From assembly GCA_964478335.1 (NCBI GenBank), contig CAYZIC010000018.1:1-36844 (forward strand): DNA of 36,844 nt, given 5' to 3'. Each line of letters begins with the position of its first letter. Position 1 is the first letter of the stretch. A model generated the notes under the pieces. It was not told where the DNA came from. It saw only the letters and a program-made list of their open reading frames with translations, and did not search any database. Both the position numbers and the translations under genes were made by a program. Of this stretch, positions 1-7,101 are shown in pieces. Source of the stretch: CAYZIC01 sp964478335. GTDB taxonomy: Bacteria; Verrucomicrobiota; Kiritimatiellia; RFP12; DVOR01.

Positions 1-2
1 GT

Positions 3-683
3 GTGAAAGATGGCAAGTGGCAGCCCTATGGCAAGACCTACAAGGTCGTCCTCAAGCCGATTAAAAAAACGGTTAAGATGATCAAACCAAAGAGGTCTGC
101 CTCATTTGATGTGCCTCAATTAAATCAATGGATTGGTTTTGATCTGTTAAAAAGCGATTGGGTCAAACCTTATGGACGTGGTGAATTTGTCGACTTTGAG
201 CTAAACCTGGCAATTCAAGGGAAACGCCTCAGCGATGACTTCAAGGCTGATCTGCGCATCCGATTTGTGAGACCGTTTGATGGTGCATATCTCGAAGAAA
301 AGGATTCTTGGAGTGAGTTTCACTCATGCTACCATGCAGATCCCAATCGTCCCTATTTGACAGCGTTACATTACAATACCAAAAGGGATCAAAAGACAAA
401 ACACTGGATCGATGTAGATCTTACAGATACGCAGTATTTGGTTGTCCGGACACGATCTAGGGTTGACAAGGAGGGGCGATTCATTGGCGGCCATTATTCA
501 AAGATTTATGGTAGACTCTTTTTTGGATCTTGGGAAGATAACAAAGGCTCGATCACGCTTGACCATTTTAGCAATCCAACGTTTAATGACACCAACCTCG
601 AAAGCCTATTCGAATATCAGAAAACAGCTGAGTTTTATCGAATAAGAGAGGAAAAGTACACTAACTCGTTTAAGAAACGATAA
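3..683 (+). CDS. 3' part of an unrecognised protein (5' end outside window)
   Basis: The reading frame is open to the window edge. The in-frame GTG at position 3 has only two bases before it, so no ribosome binding site can be judged and the gene probably starts upstream. The 226 visible residues have no motif I recognise. They are rich in aromatic and charged residues, with alternating patterns suggesting beta strands (for example around FDLLKSDWVKPYGRGEFVDF and YSKIYGRLFFGSWEDN). The tail from about residue 200 is charged and probably helical. No membrane segment is visible. Codons look AT-richer than in the metabolic genes that follow. It stands alone on the plus strand ahead of about 600 bases of non-coding sequence. 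I assign no function. Confidence 0.7.
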   Translation: MKDGKWQPYGKTYKVVLKPIKKTVKMIKPKRSASFDVPQLNQWIGFDLLKSDWVKPYGRGEFVDFELNLAIQGKRLSDDFKADLRIRFVRPFDGAYLEEKDSWSEFHSCYHADPNRPYLTALHYNTKRDQKTKHWIDVDLTDTQYLVVRTRSRVDKEGRFIGGHYSKIYGRLFFGSWEDNKGSITLDHFSNPTFNDTNLESLFEYQKTAEFYRIREEKYTNSFKKR

Positions 684-951
684 GCAGATTAACTTAAACC
701 CAGTAGAGATGAATCAAGCCTCCCGTCGAGCTATTCGGCGCACCCGCCAACCACCCCACCCGCTCCCCACTCCTCTAGGCCTGTGATGGGGTCTGACTGG
801 GCGAGGGTCGCCTCCCACCCTAAGATCCCCGACCGGTCTAACCTAAATAGACCGGAACTCAACAAGCCTCTGCAGGGCGAGCAGTACTCGCTAGGATTGC
901 TAGAGGTGTGGCAGTGATCAGCCGACACCGCTTCCGCGGCGCGCGGTCAGC
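684..951. other. Non-coding stretch with a small inverted repeat
   Basis: No credible gene is seen. The stretch is GC-rich and contains a perfect 8-bp inverted repeat, CCGGTCTA (833-840) and TAGACCGG (848-855), with a 7-nt loop and no T tract. I looked for SRP RNA, RNase P RNA, tmRNA and cobalamin-riboswitch signatures on both strands and did not find them. A structured RNA of another type cannot be excluded by eye. Confidence 0.5.
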
Positions 952-1133
952 GTTTTTTGTATATTGATGCGTTTATTCTTAAACGCGGGCCCCTGGGCTC
1001 GCCCCCCGCCCCTGCGCGTGCACTGGCCTACTTACTCGCCGCAGGCACTCATCTCTTACGCCATAATGCTCTGCGCTCTCTGTATCTCTGCGGGAGACAT
1101 CTCGCCTACGCTGACTGCGGTCGTAGCGAGCTC
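952..1133. repeat. Dispersed intergenic repeat, copy A
   Basis: This stretch matches 6257-6440 with only scattered differences over about 180 bp. It begins with a T tract followed by a hairpin, GCGTTTA-TTCT-TAAACGC, then a GGGCCC-rich block and a CTCTGCGCT/CTCTGTATC/TCTGCGGGA block with roughly 9-bp periodicity. It has no transposase and no clear terminal repeats. Short ORFs across it are not conserved as protein between the two copies. Confidence 0.8.
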
Positions 1134-1183
1134 AAACCTAGCGGTACCAGCCGCAAAAAGGCAAGCGCAGCGCGCAGTATGCT

Positions 1184-1211
1184 CCCAATCCCCAATCCCC
1201 AATCCCCAATC
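1184..1211. repeat. Heptamer tandem repeat, (CCCAATC)x4
   Basis: Four perfect head-to-tail copies of CCCAATC run up to CTCTAG, just before the nifJ terminator. The unit on the other strand, GATTGGG, resembles the GTTGGGA unit at 28881-28922. It belongs to the period-7 repeat family seen elsewhere in the window. Confidence 0.9.
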
Positions 1212-1221
1212 CTCTAGTCAC

Positions 1222-1254
1222 AAAAAAAGCCTCGCTTGGTAGCGAGGCTTTTTT
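1222..1254 (-). terminator. Rho-independent terminator of nifJ
   Basis: The hairpin AGCCTCGCT-TGGT-AGCGAGGCT is flanked by A7 on the left and T6 on the right. On the minus strand it lies about 20 bases past the nifJ stop codon and is followed by a T run. The A and T tracts extend the stem and could make it work in both directions. Confidence 0.9.
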
Positions 1255-1273
1255 GAGATTCTAAGGGTTAGGC

Positions 1274-4200
1274 TTAGAATTGATCCATGGCGGCAACGGC
1301 CTTGAGGTACTCAAACTTGCGCTTGTAGAGCTCTTCGGCCTTGGCGAGGATTTCACCGGCTTCTTCGGGGTTGTTGCGGCTGAGCTGCTTGAAGCGGTTC
1401 TCTGTCTTTGCAACTTCGACGAAGGATTGGGTGGGATCCTTGGAATCGAGGGTCAAGGGGTTCTTGCCTGCTTCGATCGCTTGTGGGTTGTAGCGGAACA
1501 AGGGGAAGTGACCAGACTCGACGGCCATCTTTTGGTGGTTGAGGCCGTTGGAGAGGTTAATGCCGTGTGCGATACAGTGGGCGTAAGCGATGATGAGTGC
1601 GGGACCGTCGTATTCTTCTGCTTCCTTGAATGCCTTGACAGCTGCATCTGGGTTAGCACCAAGGGAGACTTGGGCTACGTAGATGTTTTTGTAAGTCATG
1701 GAGATTGCAGCGAGATCCTTCTTCATCGAGGGCTTACCGCCAGCAGCGAACTTAGCCACAGCACCCAGAGGTGTGGACTTGGATGCTTGACCACCGGTAT
1801 TGGAGTAGACTTCGGTATCCAAGACGAGGATCTTGACGTTGCGGCCAGTGGCGAGGACGTGGTCGAGACCGCCGTAACCGATGTCGTATGCCCAACCGTC
1901 ACCACCGATGATCCAGACGGAACGGCGGACGAGGAAGTCAGCGACGGTGGCGAGCTTTTTGGCTGCTTCACAAGGAGCGGGGCAGTTTGCGACCTTTTCC
2001 TTGATTTGAGCAACGCGAGCGCGTTGTGCGGCGATGTCTTCGTCGGTCTTTTGGTTGTTGGCTGCCTCAGCGGTTGCGGTGAGCAACGCGGTGAATTCAG
2101 GGGAGGCCTTGCCAGCTTCGAGGATTTGGGTGATCAATTCGCCTGCGAAGGACTTTTGCTTATCGCGGGTCATGACCATACCAAGGCCGAATTCGGCGTT
2201 GTCTTCGAAGAGGGAGTTGGACCATGCAGGGCCCTTGCCGTCGGCATTCTTACAATAAGGTGTCGTGGGCAAGTTGCCGCCGTAGATGGAGGAACAACCC
2301 GTAGCGTTGGCGATGGAGAGGTGGTCACCGCAGATTTGGGTGAGCAACTTGATGTAGGGCGTTTCACCGCAACCGGCACAAGCGCCGGAGAATTCAAAGA
2401 GCGGACGCTTCATTTGAACGGTCTTGGCGTTGAAAGGCACCCCAGCGAGGTCTGTTTCGGGGAGATTCAAGAAGAAGTCCCAGTTAGCAGCTTCGGGCTT
2501 GCGGAGTGTATCTTGGTCGTAGTGGGTCATGGTGAGTGCCTTAGCACCCTTGACTTCAGGGCACACCTTGGAGCAGAGGCCACAGCCAGTGCAGTCTTCA
2601 GGAGCGATCTGAATGGTGAACTTCTTACCCTTGAAAGGCGGCTTAGCATCGGCGGACTTGAATGTCTCAGGTGCACCAGCGAGCTCAGCAGGATCGTATG
2701 CCTTGGCGCGGATTGCTGCGTGAGGGCAGACGGTGGAGCACTTGTTGCACTGGATACAGGTGTCGGCATTCCACGTGGGGATGTTGACTGCGATGTTGCG
2801 CTTTTCGAATTGGGTGGTGGCGGTCGGCCAGGTACCATCGTCAGGAATTGCGGAGACGGGGAGGTTATCACCCTCTTGGCGCATCATGACTGCGGTGACA
2901 TCCTTGATGAATTCAGGGGCGGTGGCTACGACTGTTGCAGGCTTGGTGATCTTGCCAGCAGGTGCTGCAGGCACGATGACTTGCTCGATGGCATTTTGTG
3001 CAGCGTCGATTGCATCCCAGTTGAGCTTGACGACGTCGTCGCCCTTCTTACCGTATGCCTTCTTTGCAGCGGCCTTGAGCAATTCGATTGCCTTGTCTGC
3101 GGGGATGATACCGGAGATGACGAAGAATGCTGTCTGCATGATCGTGTTGGTGCGGCCACCGAGACCGAGGGCTTGAGCAACCTTGACGGCGTTGACGACG
3201 TAGAACTTGAGCTGCTTGTCAATGATGACTTGAGCGACTTCATCGGGAAGGTGATTCCAGACGGTGGCTGCGTCGTATTCGGATTGCAAGAGGAAGGTTG
3301 CGCCGGGCTTAGCTGCCGAGAGCATGTCGTACTTTTCAAGGAATGAGAAGTTATGGCAAGCAATGAAGTCAGCCTTGGTGCAGAGGTAGGGGCTGCGGAT
3401 CAATTTAGGCCCAAAGCGAAGGTGAGAAACGGTCAAGCCGCCTGCCTTCTTGGAGTCATAAACGAAGTAGCCTTGGGCGTAGTTGTCGGTGTTGTTACCG
3501 ATGACTTTGATGGAGTTCTTGTTTGCGCCGACGGTACCGTCAGAGCCCAAGCCGAAGAACATGCATTCTGTGCGGTCCTCAGCAGCGAGGATGAAGGGCT
3601 TGATTTCGATCGAAGCACCCGTGACGTCGTCGTTGATACCGACAGCAAAGTGGTTTTGGGGCTTTTCTGCGGACATATTGTCGTAGACAGCCTTGACCAT
3701 TGCGGGGGTGAATTCCTTAGAGCCCAAACCATAGCGGCCGCCATAGGTCTTGGGGTAGTTAAAGGTAACGATCTTTTCTTGCATGGCTTCGCCGATTGCG
3801 GTACGCACGTCGGTGTAGAGTGGTTCGCCAACGGAGCCGGGTTCCTTAGTACGGTCGAGGACCGTGATGGCCTTGACGGTAGAGGGGATTGCCTTAGCAA
3901 AAGCGGTGTAGTCGAAAGGACGGAACAAGCGGACCTTGATCAAGCCGACCTTTTGGCCTTCTGCGATGAGCTCTTCGATGGTTTCTTCGACGGTTTCAGC
4001 GCCCGAGCCGATGATGACGATGATGCGGTCAGCATCAGGAGCACCGACATAGTCAAAGAGCTTGTATTGGCGGCCGGTGAGCTTGGCCAATTCATCCATC
4101 TTGGCTTGGACGATTGCGGGGATGGCGTTGTAGTACTTGTTGACCGTTTCACGGCCTTGGAAGTAAACGTCAGGGTTTTGAGCGGTACCGCGCATTTCGG

Positions 4201-4834
4201 GGCGCTCAGGGGAGAGACCGCGAGCACGGAATTCATTCACTTGATCTTCGTTGATCATTGCGCGAATGGTTTCGGTCGGGATCTCTTCGATCTTTTGGAC
4301 TTCGTGAGAGGTACGGAAACCGTCAAAGAAGTGCATGAAGGGGATCTTGGATTCGAGAGTGGCCGCGTGGGAAACGAGTGCCATGTCGCCGCATTCTTGC
4401 ACGGAGTTGGATGCGAGCATCGCAAAACCGGTTTGGCGGCAAGCCATAACGTCACCGTGGTCACCAAAGATGGAGAGGCCTTGCATGGCCAACGCACGTG
4501 CTGTGACGTGGAAGACTGCAGGGGTCAATTCGCCAGCGATCTTATACATGTTAGGAATCATCAAGAGCAAGCCTTGAGATGCCGTAAAGGTCGTGGTCAA
4601 TGAACCTGTGGTCAACGCACCGTGGACAGCACCAGCGGCGCCGCCTTCGGATTGAAGCTCGACAATGTGGGGAACGGTGCCCCAGAGGTTCTTTTGTTTG
4701 TGTGCAGACCATTCGTCTGCGAATTCACCCATCGGCGAGGATGGGGTAATCGGGTAGATTGCGGCAACTTCTGAGCATGCAAAGGCGACCTTTGCGGTTG
4801 CTTCGTTACCATCAACCATGATGTACTTAGCCAT
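1274..4834 (-). CDS. nifJ: Pyruvate:ferredoxin (flavodoxin) oxidoreductase
   Basis: This cytoplasmic enzyme oxidises pyruvate with CoA to acetyl-CoA and CO2, passing electrons to ferredoxin or flavodoxin. At 1186 residues it is the usual single-chain homodimeric length. The N-terminal pyrimidine-binding domain shows YPITPSSPMGE near residue 28. Two 4Fe-4S motifs, CIQCNKCSTVCP and CTGCGLCSKVCP, sit near residues 690-760. The C-terminal TPP domain carries CAGCGETPY (near 815), GGDGWAYDIGYGG (near 975) and the LDTEVYSNTGGQ stretch with the proximal-cluster cysteines. The ATG has AGGAG seven bases upstream. It lies downstream of the aldolase gene but behind that gene's terminator, with its own -10 box. 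It implies anaerobic, ferredoxin-based pyruvate oxidation. Long ORFs on the opposite strand are shadows of biased codon use. Confidence 0.97.
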   Translation of the reverse strand: MAKYIMVDGNEATAKVAFACSEVAAIYPITPSSPMGEFADEWSAHKQKNLWGTVPHIVELQSEGGAAGAVHGALTTGSLTTTFTASQGLLLMIPNMYKIAGELTPAVFHVTARALAMQGLSIFGDHGDVMACRQTGFAMLASNSVQECGDMALVSHAATLESKIPFMHFFDGFRTSHEVQKIEEIPTETIRAMINEDQVNEFRARGLSPERPEMRGTAQNPDVYFQGRETVNKYYNAIPAIVQAKMDELAKLTGRQYKLFDYVGAPDADRIIVIIGSGAETVEETIEELIAEGQKVGLIKVRLFRPFDYTAFAKAIPSTVKAITVLDRTKEPGSVGEPLYTDVRTAIGEAMQEKIVTFNYPKTYGGRYGLGSKEFTPAMVKAVYDNMSAEKPQNHFAVGINDDVTGASIEIKPFILAAEDRTECMFFGLGSDGTVGANKNSIKVIGNNTDNYAQGYFVYDSKKAGGLTVSHLRFGPKLIRSPYLCTKADFIACHNFSFLEKYDMLSAAKPGATFLLQSEYDAATVWNHLPDEVAQVIIDKQLKFYVVNAVKVAQALGLGGRTNTIMQTAFFVISGIIPADKAIELLKAAAKKAYGKKGDDVVKLNWDAIDAAQNAIEQVIVPAAPAGKITKPATVVATAPEFIKDVTAVMMRQEGDNLPVSAIPDDGTWPTATTQFEKRNIAVNIPTWNADTCIQCNKCSTVCPHAAIRAKAYDPAELAGAPETFKSADAKPPFKGKKFTIQIAPEDCTGCGLCSKVCPEVKGAKALTMTHYDQDTLRKPEAANWDFFLNLPETDLAGVPFNAKTVQMKRPLFEFSGACAGCGETPYIKLLTQICGDHLSIANATGCSSIYGGNLPTTPYCKNADGKGPAWSNSLFEDNAEFGLGMVMTRDKQKSFAGELITQILEAGKASPEFTALLTATAEAANNQKTDEDIAAQRARVAQIKEKVANCPAPCEAAKKLATVADFLVRRSVWIIGGDGWAYDIGYGGLDHVLATGRNVKILVLDTEVYSNTGGQASKSTPLGAVAKFAAGGKPSMKKDLAAISMTYKNIYVAQVSLGANPDAAVKAFKEAEEYDGPALIIAYAHCIAHGINLSNGLNHQKMAVESGHFPLFRYNPQAIEAGKNPLTLDSKDPTQSFVEVAKTENRFKQLSRNNPEEAGEILAKAEELYKRKFEYLKAVAAMDQF

Positions 4835-4920
4835 GTTAATCTCCTCATATGTAGATCGTTAAGGCTAAACGACCTACGGTTCTTTTGCATCAATGGTTTA
4901 AGCGGCGAACCCACTTAAAT

Positions 4921-4926
4921 ACTATA
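4921..4926 (-). promoter_or_regulatory. Probable -10 box of nifJ
   Basis: On the minus strand this reads TATAGT, between the aldolase terminator and nifJ. No good -35 is visible because the expected position falls inside the terminator stem. The untranslated leader would be about 80 bases. Confidence 0.45.
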
Positions 4927-4938
4927 AAATCGTAGAGA

Positions 4939-4974
4939 CAAACAAAGAGATCCGTTGCCAGATCTCTTTGTTTG
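4939..4974 (-). terminator. Terminator of the aldolase gene
   Basis: A perfect 14-bp stem, CAAACAAAGAGATC (4939-4952) with GATCTCTTTGTTTG (4961-4974), encloses an 8-nt loop. The stem includes its own A/T tracts, so the U run is paired in the fully folded form. It lies 12 bases past the fba stop codon on the minus strand. Confidence 0.85.
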
Positions 4975-4986
4975 GGGGACACTTAA

Positions 4987-5943
4987 TTAAGCGTTCTTCT
5001 TGCAGAATTCGCGGAGGTCGTCGAGTTGACCAGCGGAACCGAGCTTTTCATTCTTTGCAGCAATGAAGTTTGCGTATTCGCTCATGAAGATCTTGCCAGC
5101 GGGGCGGAGGTCGAAGACCTCGGGCTTATCGCGGAAGATTTCGCGGTGGACACGGCACCAGACCAAGCGGCCGTCGGTGTCGATGTTGATCTTGGTGACG
5201 CCCAATTCAGCAGCGCGCTTGAATTGATTGTCATCGACGCCCTTAGCGCCCTTGAGGTTACCGCCAGCTGCGTTGATACGAGCAACTTCGTCTTGAGGGA
5301 CGGAGCTTGAGCCGTGCATGACGAGAGGGAAACCTGGGACGGTCTTTTGGATGTCAGCCAAGACATCAAAGCGGAGGCCTTGATTGCCGGTGAACTTGAA
5401 AGCACCGTGAGAGGTGCCGATTGCGCAAGCCAAAGAGTCGCAGTTGGTTGCAGCGACGAAGCGCTCAACGTCCTTAGGATCGGTCAAACAAGCATCCTTT
5501 TCATCAACAGCGACGTGTTCTTCCACGCCACCGAGCTTACCCAATTCAGCTTCGACAACGAGGCCTTTAGCGTGAGCTGCGTCAACGACGCGCTTGGTGA
5601 TTTCTGCATTCTTTTCGAAAGATTCCGAGGAAGCGTCGATCATGACAGAGCTGTAGAAGCCAGATTCGATGCAGTCCATGCAGGTAGCTTCATCGCCGTG
5701 ATCCAAGTGCACTGCAAAGATTGCATCAGGGAAAATTTTGTCTGCTGCACGGATAACTGATTCGAGCATCAATTTATCGGTGTAGTCACGAGCACCCTTT
5801 GAGAGTTGGATGATGAAAGGAGCCTTGCTCTGCATGGCACCACGGAAAAGACCCATGGCTTGTTCCATGTTATTAATATTGTATGCGCCGATTGCGTATT
5901 TGCCATAGGCGTGCTTGAAGAGAAGCTTCGTTGTTACGATCAT
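4987..5943 (-). CDS. fba: Fructose-bisphosphate aldolase, class II
   Basis: Class II aldolases are zinc enzymes that split fructose 1,6-bisphosphate into dihydroxyacetone phosphate and glyceraldehyde 3-phosphate in glycolysis, and run in reverse in gluconeogenesis. The 318-residue protein has the family sequence AVHLDHGD with catalytic Asp81 and zinc ligand His82. EAELGKLGGVEE follows, then the zinc-histidine segment GTSHGAFKF, then VMHGSSSVP, and finally the phosphate-binding GVTKINIDTD near the C terminus. The ATG has AGGAG at good spacing, and a strong promoter lies about 80 bases upstream. The gene is separated from downstream nifJ by a terminator, so the two are neighbours rather than an obligate operon. 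Tagatose-bisphosphate aldolases are close relatives, but the glycolytic role is the likelier one. Confidence 0.93.
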   Translation of the reverse strand: MIVTTKLLFKHAYGKYAIGAYNINNMEQAMGLFRGAMQSKAPFIIQLSKGARDYTDKLMLESVIRAADKIFPDAIFAVHLDHGDEATCMDCIESGFYSSVMIDASSESFEKNAEITKRVVDAAHAKGLVVEAELGKLGGVEEHVAVDEKDACLTDPKDVERFVAATNCDSLACAIGTSHGAFKFTGNQGLRFDVLADIQKTVPGFPLVMHGSSSVPQDEVARINAAGGNLKGAKGVDDNQFKRAAELGVTKINIDTDGRLVWCRVHREIFRDKPEVFDLRPAGKIFMSEYANFIAAKNEKLGSAGQLDDLREFCKKNA

Positions 5944-6021
5944 TATAATCTCCTAGTTTTAATCTTAACTCCGCGTTCGTAGCTTTTACGAATCTATCAA
6001 CGGTTAAAATCATTGATGCAT

Positions 6022-6050
6022 AGTATACGTCATTGGCCTTGATTATTCAA
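6022..6050 (-). promoter_or_regulatory. Promoter of fba, TTGAAT-17-TATACT
   Basis: On the minus strand the -35 hexamer TTGAAT (6045-6050) and -10 hexamer TATACT (6022-6027) are separated by exactly 17 bases. This is close to the housekeeping consensus. The transcript leader would be about 75 bases. Confidence 0.75.
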
Positions 6051-6256
6051 GCACAAAGTTGACCTAAAGCCCAACTTTCTCGCTCCTTTGAAGGCTTGGC
6101 ACTGAATTGTCCATACTTTATTGGATCGCCTTCTATTTTAATGGGTAAAATGGCGACTGCATCGCAGGACGGCGGGCAGCGTCAGGATTGCGTGGGGGCT
6201 CCCGCTGAGAGGCGGAGAGCGCAGAGAGGACACGGGCGCTTGCGGCGGGCAGTCAG

Positions 6257-6440
6257 GTTTTTTGTATATTGATGCGTTTATTCTTATAAACGCGGGCCCC
6301 AGGGCTCGCCTCCCGCCCCTGCGAGCGCACTGGCCTACTCACGCGCCGCAGGTGCTCATCTCTTACGCTGTAATGCTCTGCGCTCTCTGTATCTCTGTGG
6401 GAGGCATCTCGCCAACGCAGACTGCGAGCTTGCGAGCCTG
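6257..6440. repeat. Dispersed intergenic repeat, copy B
   Basis: This is the second copy of the repeat at 952-1133. The leading hairpin is lengthened by two bases to GCGTTTAT-TCTT-ATAAACGC, which keeps it paired despite the indel. Just upstream, GAGAGCGCAGAG (6215-6226) is the exact reverse complement of CTCTGCGCTCTC (6376-6387) inside the repeat. The stretch 5944-6467 otherwise holds only the fba promoter and no credible gene. Confidence 0.8.
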
Positions 6441-6467
6441 ACAGTCCTGCAAGCGGTAGTTGGGCAC

Positions 6468-6497
6468 AAAAAAAGACTGCCCACTGGCAGCCTCTTT
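6468..6497 (-). terminator. Terminator of the tRNA-Glu transcript
   Basis: On the minus strand, just past the CCA end of the last tRNA, AAGAGGCTGCC pairs with GGCAGTCTT across a small loop and a 2-nt bulge, and a run of seven T follows. This fits a terminator closing the tRNA operon. Confidence 0.65.
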
Positions 6498-6501
6498 GAA
6501 A

Positions 6502-6676
6502 TGGCACCCCCAAGGAGAGTCNNNNNNNNNNNNNNNNNNNNNNNNNNNNNNNNNNNNNNNNNNNNNNNNNNNNNNNNNNNNNNNNNNNNNNNNNNNNNNN
6601 NNNNNNNNNNNNNNNNNNNNNGAACTCCTCTTGCTAGGATGAAAACCTAATGTCCTAACCGATAGACGATGGGGGC
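6502..6676 (-). tRNA. tRNA-Glu (TTC), interrupted by an assembly gap
   Basis: The left part (6502-6521) is the 3' end with encoded CCA, and the right part (6622-6676) is the 5' portion up to the T arm. Joined directly they reproduce the intact tRNA-Glu at 6699-6773 base for base. The gap therefore lies within a repeated tRNA. Either this is one tRNA split by an artificial gap, or the two parts belong to different copies with more tRNAs hidden between. Confidence 0.75.
6522..6621. other. Assembly gap, exactly 100 N
   Basis: One hundred N is a common placeholder for a gap of unknown length. Both edges lie inside identical tRNA-Glu sequence, so the break was probably caused by a tandem tRNA repeat that short reads could not resolve. 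Confidence 0.95.
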
Positions 6677-6698
6677 TTTAGCGCGCTTTGTGCCGAAA

Positions 6699-6773
6699 TG
6701 GCACCCCCAAGGAGAGTCGAACTCCTCTTGCTAGGATGAAAACCTAATGTCCTAACCGATAGACGATGGGGGC
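6699..6773 (-). tRNA. tRNA-Glu (TTC)
   Basis: A 75-nt cloverleaf reads on the minus strand. It has a 7-bp acceptor stem starting GCCCCCA (with a G-U closing pair), the D arm GTCT...GGAC, and an anticodon arm TTAGG-TTTTCAT-CCTAG with anticodon TTC at positions 34-36. The T arm is AGGAG-TTCGACT-CTCCT, followed by discriminator G and an encoded CCA. TTC reads GAA/GAG glutamate codons. It is 22 bases from the broken copy and probably transcribed with it. Confidence 0.96.
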
Positions 6774-6793
6774 GTTTCAAAACAACAGGGCGC

Positions 6794-6816
6794 AATATAT
6801 CACAAATGGCTGTCAA
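6794..6816 (-). promoter_or_regulatory. Possible promoter of the tRNA-Glu genes
   Basis: On the minus strand TGATATATT gives an extended -10 (TATATT, 6794-6799), followed by GCGCCC, a GC-rich discriminator of the kind typical of stringently controlled stable-RNA promoters. A TTGACA (6811-6816) is only 11 bases upstream, too close to act as its -35. The real -35 may be a weaker TTGCTT further up. Confidence 0.5.
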
Positions 6817-7066
6817 AAAGCAAGCGGAATTTTCATAAAAATGCTACTTTTTTACTTGGTCGATGTCTTTTTGAATGAGAAATGCTTTTTGGAGTCGTCG
6901 TTGACGCAGCTAATGGGTCGCTAAGGGGTATGGATGGCTCAGGGTTGGCTGGGGGCGTACAGCGAACTGCGCACGATCGCTTGCCCAGAAAGCGGCAATG
7001 AGCCGCTTTTGAGCAATCAGCAACTATCGGGAGCGACACGCAGCCTGTGGACGCAGGCTCCCTGCG
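6817..7066. other. Non-coding stretch between tRNA and pilB
   Basis: No credible gene is seen. It contains a 7-bp hairpin, AAGCGGC (6990-6996) with GCCGCTT (7002-7008), followed on the plus strand by only four T. A second small hairpin around 7030-7058 pairs AGCCTG with CAGGCT. Either may trim the 3' end of the pilB transcript, but neither is a clear terminator. Confidence 0.4.
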
Positions 7067-7101
7067 CCACTAGCCACTAGCCACTAGCTACTAGGCACTA
7101 G
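7067..7101. repeat. Heptamer tandem repeat (CCACTAG family) at the pilB stop
   Basis: Five head-to-tail 7-mers occur: CCACTAG three times, then CTACTAG and GCACTAG. On the minus strand each unit starts with TAG, and the first TAG is the pilB stop codon (7098-7100). Because 7 is not a multiple of 3, successive units place TAG in all three reading frames. Confidence 0.9.

Noticed and set aside
684..951. Possible structured RNA (SRP, RNase P, tmRNA or riboswitch)
   Set aside because: The conserved core sequences of these RNAs could not be found on either strand; only a small hairpin is visible.
731..1242. Short ORFs in the spacer before nifJ
   Set aside because: They lie in non-coding or repeat sequence, lack ribosome sites, and the repeat copies do not keep the reading frame.
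1280..4603. Very long open frames (688 and 416 codons) on the plus strand opposite nifJ
   Set aside because: They mirror nifJ codon by codon, have no family motifs or ribosome sites, and arise from codon bias on the real strand. The same applies to the 319-codon frame opposite nanA (17983-18942).
6096..6112. Sigma-54-like TTGGCAC-N4-TTGTC
   Set aside because: The essential GC of the -12 element is missing and no gene follows on that strand.
6253..6513. 86-codon minus-strand ORF over repeat copy B
   Set aside because: It overlaps the repeat and a tRNA, and copy A does not preserve the same protein.
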